From Stenotrophomonas sp. SAM-B (lineage in GTDB: Bacteria > Pseudomonadota > Gammaproteobacteria > Xanthomonadales > Xanthomonadaceae), in the NCBI RefSeq assembly GCF_013387485.1, contig NZ_JABBXB010000001.1, positions 826,001 to 890,000 on the forward strand: a DNA stretch of 64,000 bases. The letters are read 5' to 3'. This document shows, piece by piece, positions 35,585 to 45,207 of this stretch. The position numbers and the translations under genes are program-made. How positions within the stretch are numbered: the stretch's first letter is position 1; every line of letters begins with the position of its first letter. The notes under the pieces were generated by a model. That model was not told where the DNA came from. It saw only the letters and a list, made by a program, of their open reading frames with translations, and did no database searches.

Positions 35585-35673
35585 CTCTGTCGAACCGCAG
35601 CTCTGCCCTCCTCAGCAGGATCGGTAATCGGGAAACACCTTCAGGCCCAGGCGGAAACGCCTGGGCCTTTTTC
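35585..35673 (+). ncRNA. Candidate small RNA with a C-rich loop
   Basis: Between rimK and the next gene a short hairpin, CTGC-CCTCCTCA-GCAG (35603-35618), exposes CCTCCTC, complementary to Shine-Dalgarno sequences. It is followed by a perfect 11-bp terminator at 35643. C-rich anti-SD loops are a known feature of Xanthomonas sRNAs such as sX13. A TTAACA -35-like box lies at 35554-35559, but no good -10 is at proper distance. It may instead be the rimK 3' UTR. Confidence 0.35.
35643..35672 (+). terminator. Intrinsic terminator after rimK
   Basis: AGGCCCAGGCG-GAAA-CGCCTGGGCCT is a perfect 11-bp stem with a stable tetraloop, followed by TTTTC. Strong rho-independent terminator. Confidence 0.92.
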
Positions 35674-35753
35674 TCCCTGACCTCCAGCACTTGCTGCCAC
35701 TGGCAGGCCCGGCATACATTCGGCGTTCACTTCACAGCACGGATCAGCTCGAC

Positions 35754-36227
35754 ATGAAGCGTTTGACGATGGCCATGGCGGCCGCGGCACTGGCACTGGC
35801 AATGGGAAGCGCCGCAGCGGCGCCGAAGAACAAGGAGATCTTTGAGCCGGGCAAGCCCATGGCTGAACAGATCACCAAGATCGAAGCGGACTTGAACGGC
35901 GGCGAGACCTACTCGGAAATCACCGTGGATCAGCGCAGCCGGGTGCGTCAGGCCTTGGGGCATATGCGTGGCATCATCGAGCGGAGCGGCAGCGAGGCCT
36001 CCCTGTCTGCGGCCAACCGCAACGAACTGTTCAACGACCAGCAGGTGGTGAACACCGTTTTGACACAGGCGCGCGAAGATAGCCGTCTAATATGCAGGCG
36101 TGAGCGCGTGGTGGGCTCCAACATGCCGCAGACGCAGTGCATGACGGTCGCCCAGCGGGAACGGATCAAGAACACGTCCCAGAGCAGCATGGACCAAGCG
36201 CAGCGCGTCGGTCGTTTTTCCAACTAG
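35754..36227 (+). CDS. Small exported protein, unknown
   Basis: A 157-residue protein with a clear signal peptide (MKRLTMAMAAAALALAMGSA, cut near AAA). The mature part is helical and polar, with a predicted coiled-coil-like middle (QITKIEADLNGGETYSEI). A C-terminal pair of cysteines brackets CRRERVVGSNMPQTQC, a pattern I have seen in small xanthomonad periplasmic proteins but cannot name. It ends 8 bases before the response-regulator start, so it is likely co-transcribed with the two-component genes and may be a target or accessory of that system (inference). Confidence 0.75.
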   Translation: MKRLTMAMAAAALALAMGSAAAAPKNKEIFEPGKPMAEQITKIEADLNGGETYSEITVDQRSRVRQALGHMRGIIERSGSEASLSAANRNELFNDQQVVNTVLTQAREDSRLICRRERVVGSNMPQTQCMTVAQRERIKNTSQSSMDQAQRVGRFSN

Positions 36228-36235
36228 AGGTCACA

Positions 36236-36913
36236 GTGCGAATCCTTGTAATCGAAGACAACAGCGACATTGCCGCCAACCTGGGCGATTACCTCGAAGA
36301 CCGCGGCCACACCGTGGACTTCGCTGCCGATGGCGTCACCGGTCTGCACCTGGCCGTCGTCCATGAGTTCGACGCCATCGTGCTGGACCTCAACCTGCCC
36401 GGCATGGATGGGATCGAGGTCTGTCGCAAGCTCCGCAACGAGGCGCGCAAGCAGACCCCGGTGCTGATGCTGACTGCCCGCGATTCCCTGGACAACAAAC
36501 TGGCCGGCTTCGATTCCGGTGCCGATGACTACCTGATCAAGCCGTTCGCGCTGCAGGAAGTCGAGGTGCGTCTGAACGCCCTGTCGCGTCGCGGCAAGGG
36601 CGTGCAGACCCGCGTGCTGGAAACCGGTGACCTGGAGTACAACCTGGATACGCTGGAAGTGCGTCGCCAGGGCAAGCTGCTCCAGCTCAACCCGACCGCG
36701 CTGAAGATCCTGCAGGCGCTGATGGAGGCCTCCCCGGCCGTCGTCACCCGACAGGAGCTGGAAACCCGCGTGTGGGGCGAAGAGCTGCCGGATTCGGATT
36801 CTCTGCGCGTGCATATCCACGGCCTGCGCGCCGTGGTCGACAAGCCCTTCGAGGTTCCGATGATCCAGACCCGTCATGGCATCGGATACCGCATCGCCGC
36901 GCCGGAAGCCTGA
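36236..36913 (+). CDS. OmpR/PhoB-family response regulator
   Basis: A 225-residue DNA-binding regulator. The receiver domain (1-115) has acidic pocket E7-D8, phospho-acceptor D51 in IVLDLNLPGMDG and the conserved lysine in DDYLIKPF. The winged-helix output domain (about 125-220) has LNPTALKILQALMEASPAVVTR and QTRHGIGYRIA. GTG 36236 is preceded by AGAGG; earlier in-frame codons fall inside the upstream gene. The sensor kinase follows at once, so the pair forms one system. The stimulus is unknown; the small exported protein ahead of it may be part of the module. Confidence 0.93.
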   Translation: MRILVIEDNSDIAANLGDYLEDRGHTVDFAADGVTGLHLAVVHEFDAIVLDLNLPGMDGIEVCRKLRNEARKQTPVLMLTARDSLDNKLAGFDSGADDYLIKPFALQEVEVRLNALSRRGKGVQTRVLETGDLEYNLDTLEVRRQGKLLQLNPTALKILQALMEASPAVVTRQELETRVWGEELPDSDSLRVHIHGLRAVVDKPFEVPMIQTRHGIGYRIAAPEA

Positions 36914-36917
36914 TCCG

Positions 36918-38240
36918 GTGACGGGCAGGGGGGGGCGTCGCCGCGCGCCATATCGGCGCCGGCTGCGCAGCCGCATCATCGTCTCGTTCGTGCTGTTGGG
37001 CTTCTGCCTGACCACGCTGTTTGCGTTCGCCACCAACTGGACCCGCGCCCGCGTGGAGAACCAGCTGGTCGAAGATGTCATGAACCGCAACATCAACGAG
37101 TACGCCAAGCGTTTCGCGGCAGACCCCTCGCGCAGCCCCGACCTTCCGGTGCAGCAGATGTACGCCCGACTGGTCCGGCCGGACAAGTTCGAGGCGCTGC
37201 GCCTGGAACAGCCGGACTGGTATGAGTTCAACGATGGCATCCACGGTGTCAGCGGCGTGGATGACGGCGGCAAGCCGTTTTCCTACAAACTGGCGGTACG
37301 CAAAACGCCGGAGGTGTGGTTCTTCCTCGCCTATGACATGACGGAGAGCATCCGCGGCGAGAGTCAGCTCAACCGCGCGCTGTTCTTCTCGGTCCTGGTG
37401 TTCAGTGTGCTGTCCCTCGTTCTGGGCTGGTGGTCCGCCTCCAAGGTGATGAAGCCGGTGTCCGATCTGGCCGCCCGCCTGCGCGCTTACCGCGGTGGCA
37501 CCAGCGAGCCGGAACCCCTGGCACCGCGTTTCCCGGACGATGAAGTGGGCCAGCTGGCCCAGGCGCTGGATGACTACTCCGCGCGGCTGACCGAAGTGGT
37601 GCAGCGCGACCGTGAGTTCAATGCGGACGTCAGCCACGAACTGCGCACGCCGCTGGCCGTGATCCGCGGCGCCACCGAGCTGCTGCTGACCCGCCCGGAT
37701 CTCGATCCCAAGGTGCTGCAGCGCCTGCAGCGCATCCAGCGCGCCGAACAGCAATGCACCGATCTCATCGGCGCGCTGCTGCTGCTCTCGCGCAACGAGC
37801 GCGGACAGGGCAGCAGCAATGTCGCCCGGGTCTCGGAGCAGCTGCTGGATTCGCATCGCGCCCAGCTGGGTGGCAAGCCGCTGGAGCTGGTCTTGGAAGG
37901 CAACCACGATCTGGTGATCGACGCGCCGGAATCGGCCCTGTCGGTCGCACTCGGCAACCTGATCGGCAATGCCGTGAAGTATTCCAAGGAAGGCGCGGTG
38001 CGGGTACGCGTCGGTGCCAACGCGGTCGAGGTGATTGACAGCGGCCCGGGCCTGAGCGAGGAAGATGCGGCCAAGCTGTTCCAGCGTGGCTACCGCGGCA
38101 CGCACGCGGGGCATTCGCAGGGCGGTGGTATCGGCCTGTCGATCGTCAGCCGCCTGTGCGATCTCTACGGCTGGCAGGTCAACGTCCGTCCGGGTGCCGG
38201 GCGCGGCGTGATCGCCACGCTGACCTTCTCCCCCGCCTGA
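36918..38240 (+). CDS. Sensor histidine kinase
   Basis: A 440-residue inner-membrane kinase, partner of the preceding regulator. It has a basic N terminus, TM1 (IIVSFVLLGFCLTTLFAFAT), a periplasmic sensor of about 125 residues, TM2 (LFFSVLVFSVLSLVLGWW), a HAMP region, and a DHp domain with phospho-acceptor H240 in FNADVSHELRTPLAVI. The ATPase domain has N-box NLIGNAVKYSKEG, G1 VIDSGPGLSEEDA and G2 GGGIGLSIVSRLC. GTG 36918 lies 4 bases after the regulator stop; an ATG at 36876 overlapping it is an alternative start. Confidence 0.92.
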   Translation: MTGRGGRRRAPYRRRLRSRIIVSFVLLGFCLTTLFAFATNWTRARVENQLVEDVMNRNINEYAKRFAADPSRSPDLPVQQMYARLVRPDKFEALRLEQPDWYEFNDGIHGVSGVDDGGKPFSYKLAVRKTPEVWFFLAYDMTESIRGESQLNRALFFSVLVFSVLSLVLGWWSASKVMKPVSDLAARLRAYRGGTSEPEPLAPRFPDDEVGQLAQALDDYSARLTEVVQRDREFNADVSHELRTPLAVIRGATELLLTRPDLDPKVLQRLQRIQRAEQQCTDLIGALLLLSRNERGQGSSNVARVSEQLLDSHRAQLGGKPLELVLEGNHDLVIDAPESALSVALGNLIGNAVKYSKEGAVRVRVGANAVEVIDSGPGLSEEDAAKLFQRGYRGTHAGHSQGGGIGLSIVSRLCDLYGWQVNVRPGAGRGVIATLTFSPA

Positions 38241-38244
38241 CGCG

Positions 38245-38268
38245 GTAGAGCCGACCGTTGGTCGGCTC
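38245..38268. repeat. GTAG repeat, GACCGTTGGTC subtype
   Basis: GTAGAGCCGACCGTTGGTCG followed by GCTC forms one palindromic unit between the convergent sensor kinase and coaE genes, the only sequence in that 36-base gap. Confidence 0.85.
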
Positions 38269-38276
38269 CTCCAGAT

Positions 38277-38888
38277 CTACCGCGCCGCCAACTCCCGATA
38301 GGCCCGATCCAGCCGCTCCACATGCGCCTGCAGGTGGTCCGGGTGACCGTCATTGACCACCACGTCGTCGGCCAGGGCCAGGCGCGCCTCGCGGCTGGCC
38401 TGCGCGGCGATCATGCGGTCGGCCAGGGCGGTGTCGATGCCATCGCGCTGCATCAGCCGCGCGTGCTGCACGGCCACCGGCACGTCCACCACCAGGATCC
38501 GGTCCAGCCAGGGGTACTGCTGGCGGCCACCCGCCTCGGTGAGCAGGGGAATCGCTGCGATCGCATACGGCCCCTCGGCCTGCTCGCAGGCCTGGCGCAG
38601 CTGCTGGCGGATCGCCGGATGGGTGATCGCCTCCAGCGCCTGCCGGTCCTGCGCCGAATCGAAGATGCGCGCGCGCAGGGCCGCGCGGTCCAGCTGCCCA
38701 TCGGCCAGCAGGATGTCGGTGCCGAAGTAAGCGGCAATCCGGGCGAGCCCCTCGCTGCCGGGGGCCACCACCGCGCGTGCGGCCAGGTCGGCATCGGCCA
38801 CAGTGATGCCCAGCGCCTCGAAGCGGCGGCTGACCTCGCTCTTGCCGGCGGCAATGCCGCCGGTCAGCCCGATCACGAAGCGGCTCAT
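38277..38888 (-). CDS. coaE: Dephospho-CoA kinase
   Basis: Last enzyme of coenzyme A synthesis; phosphorylates the 3'-OH of dephospho-CoA. It is 203 residues with P-loop GLTGGIAAGKSEVSRRFEAL at the N terminus, ADLAARAVVAPGSEGLARI, and the lid region LDRILVVDVPVAVQHARLMQRDG. It is a cytoplasmic P-loop kinase. It lies directly downstream of pilD (10-base gap), the usual pilBCD-coaE arrangement of gammaproteobacteria. Confidence 0.96.
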   Translation of the reverse strand: MSRFVIGLTGGIAAGKSEVSRRFEALGITVADADLAARAVVAPGSEGLARIAAYFGTDILLADGQLDRAALRARIFDSAQDRQALEAITHPAIRQQLRQACEQAEGPYAIAAIPLLTEAGGRQQYPWLDRILVVDVPVAVQHARLMQRDGIDTALADRMIAAQASREARLALADDVVVNDGHPDHLQAHVERLDRAYRELAAR

Positions 38889-38898
38889 CGGGCGGCCC

Positions 38899-39762
38899 TC
38901 AACGCAGGCCGGCGTAGCTCAGGTAGCCGTTGATCAACGGCTCGCCCCACATGAACACGATCCAGCCCGCGATGGCCAGGTACGGCCCGAACGGGATCGG
39001 CGTGGCCCGGTCGCGGCCGCGCGAGTACAGCCAGATCGAGCCGATGATGGCGCCCACGATCGACGACAGCAGGATGATCGGCAGGATGCCCTTGAGCCCG
39101 CACCAGGCGCCCAGGGCCGCCAGCAGCTTGAAATCGCCGTGGCCCATGCCTTCCTTGCCGGTCAGCTGCTTGAACAGCCACCACACCGACCACAGCGACA
39201 GATAGCCGGCCAGCGCGCCCAGCAGGGCCGGTTTGGCCGGCATGTAGAGATTGTCGCTGGCCGCGATCAGGCCGAGCCACATCAAGGGCAGGGTCAACTG
39301 GTCGGGCAGCAGCTGGGTACGCAGATCGATCCCGGACAAGGCCACCAGGAAGCAGCTCAGCACGATCGCACCGAAGCCCTGCCAGCCGAAGCCGAACTGC
39401 CAGACGCTGGCAGCCACCAGCACGGCGGTCAGCAGCTCCACCAGCGGGTACTGGATCGAGATCGGCGCATGGCAATGGCGGCACTTGCCGCGCAGGGCCA
39501 GCCAGCTGAACAGCGGGATGTTCTCGTACCAGGACAGCTTGTGCTTGCAGTGCGGGCAGTGCGAGGGCTCCACCACGATCCCGGGCGGTGGCGGCTCGTA
39601 GATGTCCGGTTCTTCCAGGACCTCGCGCGCATCGCGCTTCCACTCCCACTCCAGCCGCTTGGGCAGGCGCAGGATCACCACGTTGAGGAAACTGCCGATC
39701 AGCAGTCCCAGTCCGACCGCGGCGGGGTAGCCGAGACCGGGATGCTGGTCGAGAAATGCCAT
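38899..39762 (-). CDS. pilD: Prepilin peptidase / N-methyltransferase
   Basis: Inner-membrane aspartyl protease that removes the leader of type IV prepilins and methylates the new N terminus; it also serves type II secretion pseudopilins. It is 287 residues. The methylase domain carries two CxxC pairs (HCPHCKHKLSWYENIP and GKCRHCHAPIS). The peptidase aspartates are in ALSGIDLRTQLLPDQLT and the GxGD-type motif GHGDFKLLAALGAW. About eight hydrophobic helices are visible. It sits between pilC and coaE, all on the minus strand. Confidence 0.96.
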   Translation of the reverse strand: MAFLDQHPGLGYPAAVGLGLLIGSFLNVVILRLPKRLEWEWKRDAREVLEEPDIYEPPPPGIVVEPSHCPHCKHKLSWYENIPLFSWLALRGKCRHCHAPISIQYPLVELLTAVLVAASVWQFGFGWQGFGAIVLSCFLVALSGIDLRTQLLPDQLTLPLMWLGLIAASDNLYMPAKPALLGALAGYLSLWSVWWLFKQLTGKEGMGHGDFKLLAALGAWCGLKGILPIILLSSIVGAIIGSIWLYSRGRDRATPIPFGPYLAIAGWIVFMWGEPLINGYLSYAGLR

Positions 39763-39769
39763 TTATTGA

Positions 39770-41029
39770 TTATCCAACCACGGAGGCGAGTTTGAAGATG
39801 GGCAGGTACATGCCGACCACCATACCGCCGACGACCACACCGATGAAGACCATGATCATCGGTTCGAGCAGGCTGCTCAAGGCGTCGACCGCATTGTTGA
39901 CCTCCTGCTCGAAGTACTCGGCCACCTTGAACAGCATGGTGTCCAGCGCGCCGGCCTCTTCGCCGATGGCGGTCATCTGCACCACCATGTGCGGGAAGAT
40001 GTTGACCTGCTTCATGGCCATGTTGACCGGGTAGCCGACCGAGACGTCGTCGCGCATGCGCAGCACGGCTTCCTCGTAGACCTTGTTGCCGGTGGCACCG
40101 GCCACGATGCCGAGTGCCTCCACCAGCGGCACGCCGGCCTTGAAGGTCACAGCCGTGGTCCGTGCGAAACGGGCGATCGAGCTGTTGTGCATGATCTGGC
40201 CGATCACCGGCACCTTCAGGATGAAGCGGTCCATGCCGTGCTGCATCGAGGGGGAGCGCCGGTAGGCGAAGATGAACCCCACGATCGCGCCGATCACGAC
40301 GAACAGGATCAGCCACCACCACGCCACCATGAACCGGGACGCGGCCACGATCAGCTGGGTGAAGGCCGGCAGGTCGGCGCCGAAGCTCTTGAACACATCT
40401 TCGAACTGCGGCACCACGAAGATCAGCAGGATCGCACTGACGATCATCGCGACCGCGACGACCATGGCCGGATAGAACAGGGCCTTCTTGATCTTGCCCT
40501 TCAGGGCCTCGATGTTCTCTTTATAGTTGGCCACCGTGTCGAGCACGGTTTCCAGCACGCCGGCCCCTTCACCGGCCCGGACAAGGTTGCGGTAGAGCTC
40601 GTCGAACTGCACCGGGTGCTTGCTGATCGCCTCGTGCAGCGACGAGCCGCCCTCGATGTCGGTGCGGATGCTCTCCACCATTTTGCGCATGCGCGGGTTC
40701 TTGTGCCCGCTGCCGATGATCTCCAGCGAGCTGACGATCGGCACGCCTGATTTCATCATCGTCGCCATCTGGCGGCTGAAGAACGCGATGTCCTTGGTGC
40801 TGATGGCGCTACCGGCGGCACCGAACAAGGGCTTGGGCTTGGGCTTGACCACCGTGGGCGTGATGCCCTGGCGGCGCAGCTCGGCGCGCAGCAGGTTGGC
40901 ATTCTTGGCGGGCGTTTCGCCCTTCATCTTGACGCCGCGCTTGTCGGTCCCCACCCAGACAAACGGTTGCAGCTCCATGGTGTTGCGGGCCACGGGCTCT
41001 TTCTTGATCGCACTACGGCTGACAGACAT
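39770..41029 (-). CDS. pilC: Type IV pilus inner-membrane platform protein
   Basis: A 419-residue polytopic protein on which the PilB ATPase acts during pilus assembly. It contains two T2SF domains (about 80-205 and 285-405), each ending in long hydrophobic helices, with [20 protein letters not shown] and [20 protein letters not shown] as paired motifs. The start is ATG 41029 ([14 protein letters not shown]) with a GGGAG ribosome site; the longer open frame to 41326 crosses the pilA promoter. It is divergent from pilA and 7 bases from pilD. Confidence 0.94.
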   Translation of the reverse strand: MSVSRSAIKKEPVARNTMELQPFVWVGTDKRGVKMKGETPAKNANLLRAELRRQGITPTVVKPKPKPLFGAAGSAISTKDIAFFSRQMATMMKSGVPIVSSLEIIGSGHKNPRMRKMVESIRTDIEGGSSLHEAISKHPVQFDELYRNLVRAGEGAGVLETVLDTVANYKENIEALKGKIKKALFYPAMVVAVAMIVSAILLIFVVPQFEDVFKSFGADLPAFTQLIVAASRFMVAWWWLILFVVIGAIVGFIFAYRRSPSMQHGMDRFILKVPVIGQIMHNSSIARFARTTAVTFKAGVPLVEALGIVAGATGNKVYEEAVLRMRDDVSVGYPVNMAMKQVNIFPHMVVQMTAIGEEAGALDTMLFKVAEYFEQEVNNAVDALSSLLEPMIMVFIGVVVGGMVVGMYLPIFKLASVVG

Positions 41030-41389
41030 TTCAGGCTCCCCAGCCACACCATCCCCAGGCGGGCTATCTCGCGGCATGGTAGCCGGTTCCGTGCACGCTG
41101 GGCAGTCCTTCGGAGGTGCCCAGGAGCGGAGGGCTGGCCGGACCGGGCGTGTCAAAAGGTGACGCAACCGGTCACATTGCCGGGTCCATCGCAAATTGTT
41201 GTGCGGGGGGTTCCAATCGGGACGATTGCTGCCATCATTGCGCCGGGGAATGCTGGGGAGCATTGCCGACCCACTTGGCATGCAACCTGCTTCGATCCAC
41301 CCGCACAGGGCGCCCGCCCCGCTCAACCGGCTTGCCGGTCCGGCGACGGCCCAGTGCCCTACCTACTTTTATCTCTAGGGGATGTACGC
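41030..41389. other. Divergent pilC-pilA control region
   Basis: A 360-base gap containing the sigma-54 promoter of pilA at 41275-41291. Upstream (41160-41250) is a comparatively AT-rich patch (CGCAAATTGTTGTGCG, GATTGCTGCCATCATTGCG) where PilR would be expected to bind. The pilC promoter was not identified; the first 100 bases before pilC show no clear -10. Confidence 0.5.
41275..41291 (+). promoter_or_regulatory. Sigma-54 (RpoN) promoter of pilA
   Basis: TTGGCATGCAACCTGCT fits the -24/-12 consensus TTGGCACG-N4-TTGCT at all but two positions, with the invariant GG and GC exactly spaced. It ends 98 bases before the pilA ATG. The sigma-54 activator PilR and its kinase PilS are encoded in the same cluster. 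Confidence 0.85.
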
Positions 41390-41791
41390 ATGAAGAACCA
41401 GAAGGGCTTTACCCTGATCGAACTGATGATCGTCGTTGCGATCATTGCGATCCTGGCCGCCATCGCGCTGCCGCAGTACAAGAACTACACCGCTCGCGCT
41501 AAGATCACTCAAGCTATCGGCGCGGTGGCGGGCGAAAAGATTAAGGTTGCTGAAAATTATGCTTCGGAAGCGTCCAGCCTCTGTGCCGGTGCCTCGGGTT
41601 GCACCGCCGGCGCTGCTTTGGCTGATCTGAAGCTTGTTGGTGAATCCAACGATAAAACTGCCGGCGTAGAGATTCAGCCGGTCGCTCCGGCCAATGATAC
41701 CGCGCCGATTACTTGGACCTGCAAGGTCACCAAGTCCAGTGGTCCATACGCGAACAAGCCGTGCGACAATTTGAACGCTGCTGCGCCGTAA
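41390..41791 (+). CDS. pilA: Type IV major pilin
   Basis: A 133-residue type IVa pilin. The leader MKNQKG is cut by PilD before F7 of [20 protein letters not shown]; the conserved Glu at mature position 5 is present. The hydrophobic helix is followed by a short globular head with four cysteines ([25 protein letters not shown]); the last two would form the C-terminal disulfide loop. Composition is less GC-rich than neighbouring genes, as usual for pilins, whose heads diversify quickly. It has its own terminator, allowing high expression independent of pilB. Confidence 0.96.
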   Translation: MKNQKGFTLIELMIVVAIIAILAAIALPQYKNYTARAKITQAIGAVAGEKIKVAENYASEASSLCAGASGCTAGAALADLKLVGESNDKTAGVEIQPVAPANDTAPITWTCKVTKSSGPYANKPCDNLNAAAP

Positions 41792-41837
41792 GCGGGCTCA
41801 TGCCGCGAAAAGCGAAATGACTTTTTAGCGTTCTAGG

Positions 41838-41865
41838 AAATGCCCGCGAGCAATCGCGGGCATTT
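41838..41865 (+). terminator. Terminator of pilA
   Basis: AAATGCCCGCGA-GCAA-TCGCGGGCATTT is a perfect 12-bp stem with a tetraloop. It lies 46 bases after the pilA stop, with TTCTGTTT following. Confidence 0.9.
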
Positions 41866-41928
41866 CTGTTTATGTCCGCCACGCTCTATGTGTTGCTACC
41901 CTAGCTACGACCTGATCGAGCCAATTCC

Positions 41929-43659
41929 ATGAACACTGTCGCGGCCACCCCCAACCTCGTCGGCATCACCGGCATCGCCCGCCGCCTGGTCCAGGACGGC
42001 GCGCTGGAGGAAGCCGTAGCCCGCACCGCCATGGCCGACGCCACCGCGGCCCGGCAGCCGCTGCCGCAGTGGTTCGCGGACAAGAAGCTCGTTACTGCCG
42101 CGCAACTGGCCGCCGCCAACTCCCTTGAGTTCGGCATGCCGCTGCTGGACGTGACCGCGTTCGACAGCAGCCACAACGCCATGAAGCTGGTCAGTGAGGA
42201 GCTGCTGCGCAAGCACCACGTGCTGCCGCTGTTGAAACGTGGCGGCAAGCTGTTCGTCGGCACCAGCAACCCGACCCATTCGCTGGACGAGATCAAGTTC
42301 CACACCAACCTCGTGGTCGAGCCGATCCTGGTCGACGAGGAGCAGATCCGCCGTACGCTGGAGCAGTGGCAGTCCACGCAGGACAGCCTGGGCTCCGCGC
42401 TGGGCGGCGGCGATGACGACATGGGCGACCTGGATGTCTCGACCGGCGATGAGGAGGGCGGGGCCACCGATTCCGGCATCGACGCCAAGGGTGACGACAC
42501 CCCGGTAGTCAAATTCATCAACAAAGTCCTCGTCGATGCCATCCGCAAGGGCGCCTCGGACATCCATTTCGAACCCTACGAAGACGACTATCGGGTGCGC
42601 CTGCGCATCGATGGTCTGCTCAAGAACGTGGCCAAGGCCCCGGTCAAGCTCAACCAGCGCATCGCCGCGCGCCTGAAGGTGATGGCGCAGCTGGATATCG
42701 CCGAGAAGCGCGTGCCGCAGGATGGGCGCATCAAGCTCAACCTGTCCAAGACCCGCCAGATCGACTTCCGCGTCAGCACGCTGCCGACCCTGTTCGGCGA
42801 GAAGGTGGTGCTGCGTATCCTCGATGGCAGCGCGGCCAAGCTGGGCATCGACAAGCTCGGCTATGAGCCGGCCCAGCAGAAACTGTTCCTGGATGCGATC
42901 CACAAGCCGTATGGCATGGTGCTCGTCACTGGCCCGACCGGCTCGGGCAAGACGGTGTCGCTGTACACCGCGCTGGGCATCCTCAACGATGAAACGCGCA
43001 ACATCTCCACCGCGGAAGACCCGGTGGAAATCCGCCTGCCCGGCGTCAACCAGGTGCAGCAGAACGTCAAGCGCGGCATGACCTTCGCCGCGGCGCTGCG
43101 CTCGTTCCTGCGCCAGGATCCGGACATCATCATGGTCGGCGAAATCCGCGACCTGGAAACGGCCGAGATCGCGATCAAGGCTGCGCAGACGGGCCACATG
43201 GTGCTCTCCACGCTGCATACCAACGATGCCCCGCAGACCATCGCGCGCCTGATGAACATGGGCATCGCCCCGTACAACATCACCAGCTCGGTGACCTTGG
43301 TGATCGCCCAGCGCCTGGCCCGCCGGCTGTGCAACAACTGCAAGCGCCCGGTGGAGCTGCCGGCCAACGCGCTGCTGGCGGAAGGCTTCACCCAGGCCCA
43401 GCTGGACGCGGGCATCAAGCTGTTCGAGCCGGTCGGCTGCGATGAGTGCACCGAGGGCTACAAGGGCCGTACCGGTTTGTACCAGGTCATGCCGATGACC
43501 GATGAGATCTCCACGATCGTGCTGGCCGGTGGCAATGCGCTGCAGATTGCCGAAGCGGCGCAGCTGGCCGGGGTCAACGATCTGCGCCAGTCGGCGTTGA
43601 TCAAGGCCGCGGCCGGTGTGACCGGTCTGGCGGAGATCAACCGGGTGACCAAGGACTGA
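41929..43659 (+). CDS. pilB: Type IV pilus assembly ATPase
   Basis: A 576-residue hexameric ATPase driving pilus extension. The N-terminal MshEN-type domain (about 1-160) has ELLRKHHVLPLLKRGGKLFV. The catalytic core has Walker A GPTGSGKTVSLYTAL near residue 335, the Asp box STAEDPVEIRLPGV, Walker B FLRQDPDIIMVGEIRDLETA and the His box HMVLSTLHTNDAP. A tetracysteine zinc site follows (RRLCNNCKRP and VGCDECTEGYKG). All expected motifs are intact. It starts at ATG 41929, beyond the pilA terminator, so it likely has its own promoter. Confidence 0.97.
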   Translation: MNTVAATPNLVGITGIARRLVQDGALEEAVARTAMADATAARQPLPQWFADKKLVTAAQLAAANSLEFGMPLLDVTAFDSSHNAMKLVSEELLRKHHVLPLLKRGGKLFVGTSNPTHSLDEIKFHTNLVVEPILVDEEQIRRTLEQWQSTQDSLGSALGGGDDDMGDLDVSTGDEEGGATDSGIDAKGDDTPVVKFINKVLVDAIRKGASDIHFEPYEDDYRVRLRIDGLLKNVAKAPVKLNQRIAARLKVMAQLDIAEKRVPQDGRIKLNLSKTRQIDFRVSTLPTLFGEKVVLRILDGSAAKLGIDKLGYEPAQQKLFLDAIHKPYGMVLVTGPTGSGKTVSLYTALGILNDETRNISTAEDPVEIRLPGVNQVQQNVKRGMTFAAALRSFLRQDPDIIMVGEIRDLETAEIAIKAAQTGHMVLSTLHTNDAPQTIARLMNMGIAPYNITSSVTLVIAQRLARRLCNNCKRPVELPANALLAEGFTQAQLDAGIKLFEPVGCDECTEGYKGRTGLYQVMPMTDEISTIVLAGGNALQIAEAAQLAGVNDLRQSALIKAAAGVTGLAEINRVTKD

Positions 43660-43681
43660 TCAGCGCGGTTGGTTGACACGG

Positions 43682-43708
43682 AAAGGCCCGCGCAAGCGGG
43701 CCTTTTTG
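43682..43708 (+). terminator. Terminator of pilB
   Basis: AAAGGCCCGC-GCAA-GCGGGCCTTT with trailing TTG is a perfect 10-bp stem just after pilB, between it and the convergent pilR. Confidence 0.9.
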
Positions 43709-43751
43709 TTTCTGGGCTGGTGGATGCTGGGCAGCCAACCATGGGGTGGCT

Positions 43752-45137
<1,386 letters not shown>

Positions 45138-45207
45138 AAGGAAGGAAGATAGCCGAGGGCGGTCGTTGGCGACAAATGTTTGACGGTGGTGTGCAGGTGT
45201 GCGCGGC

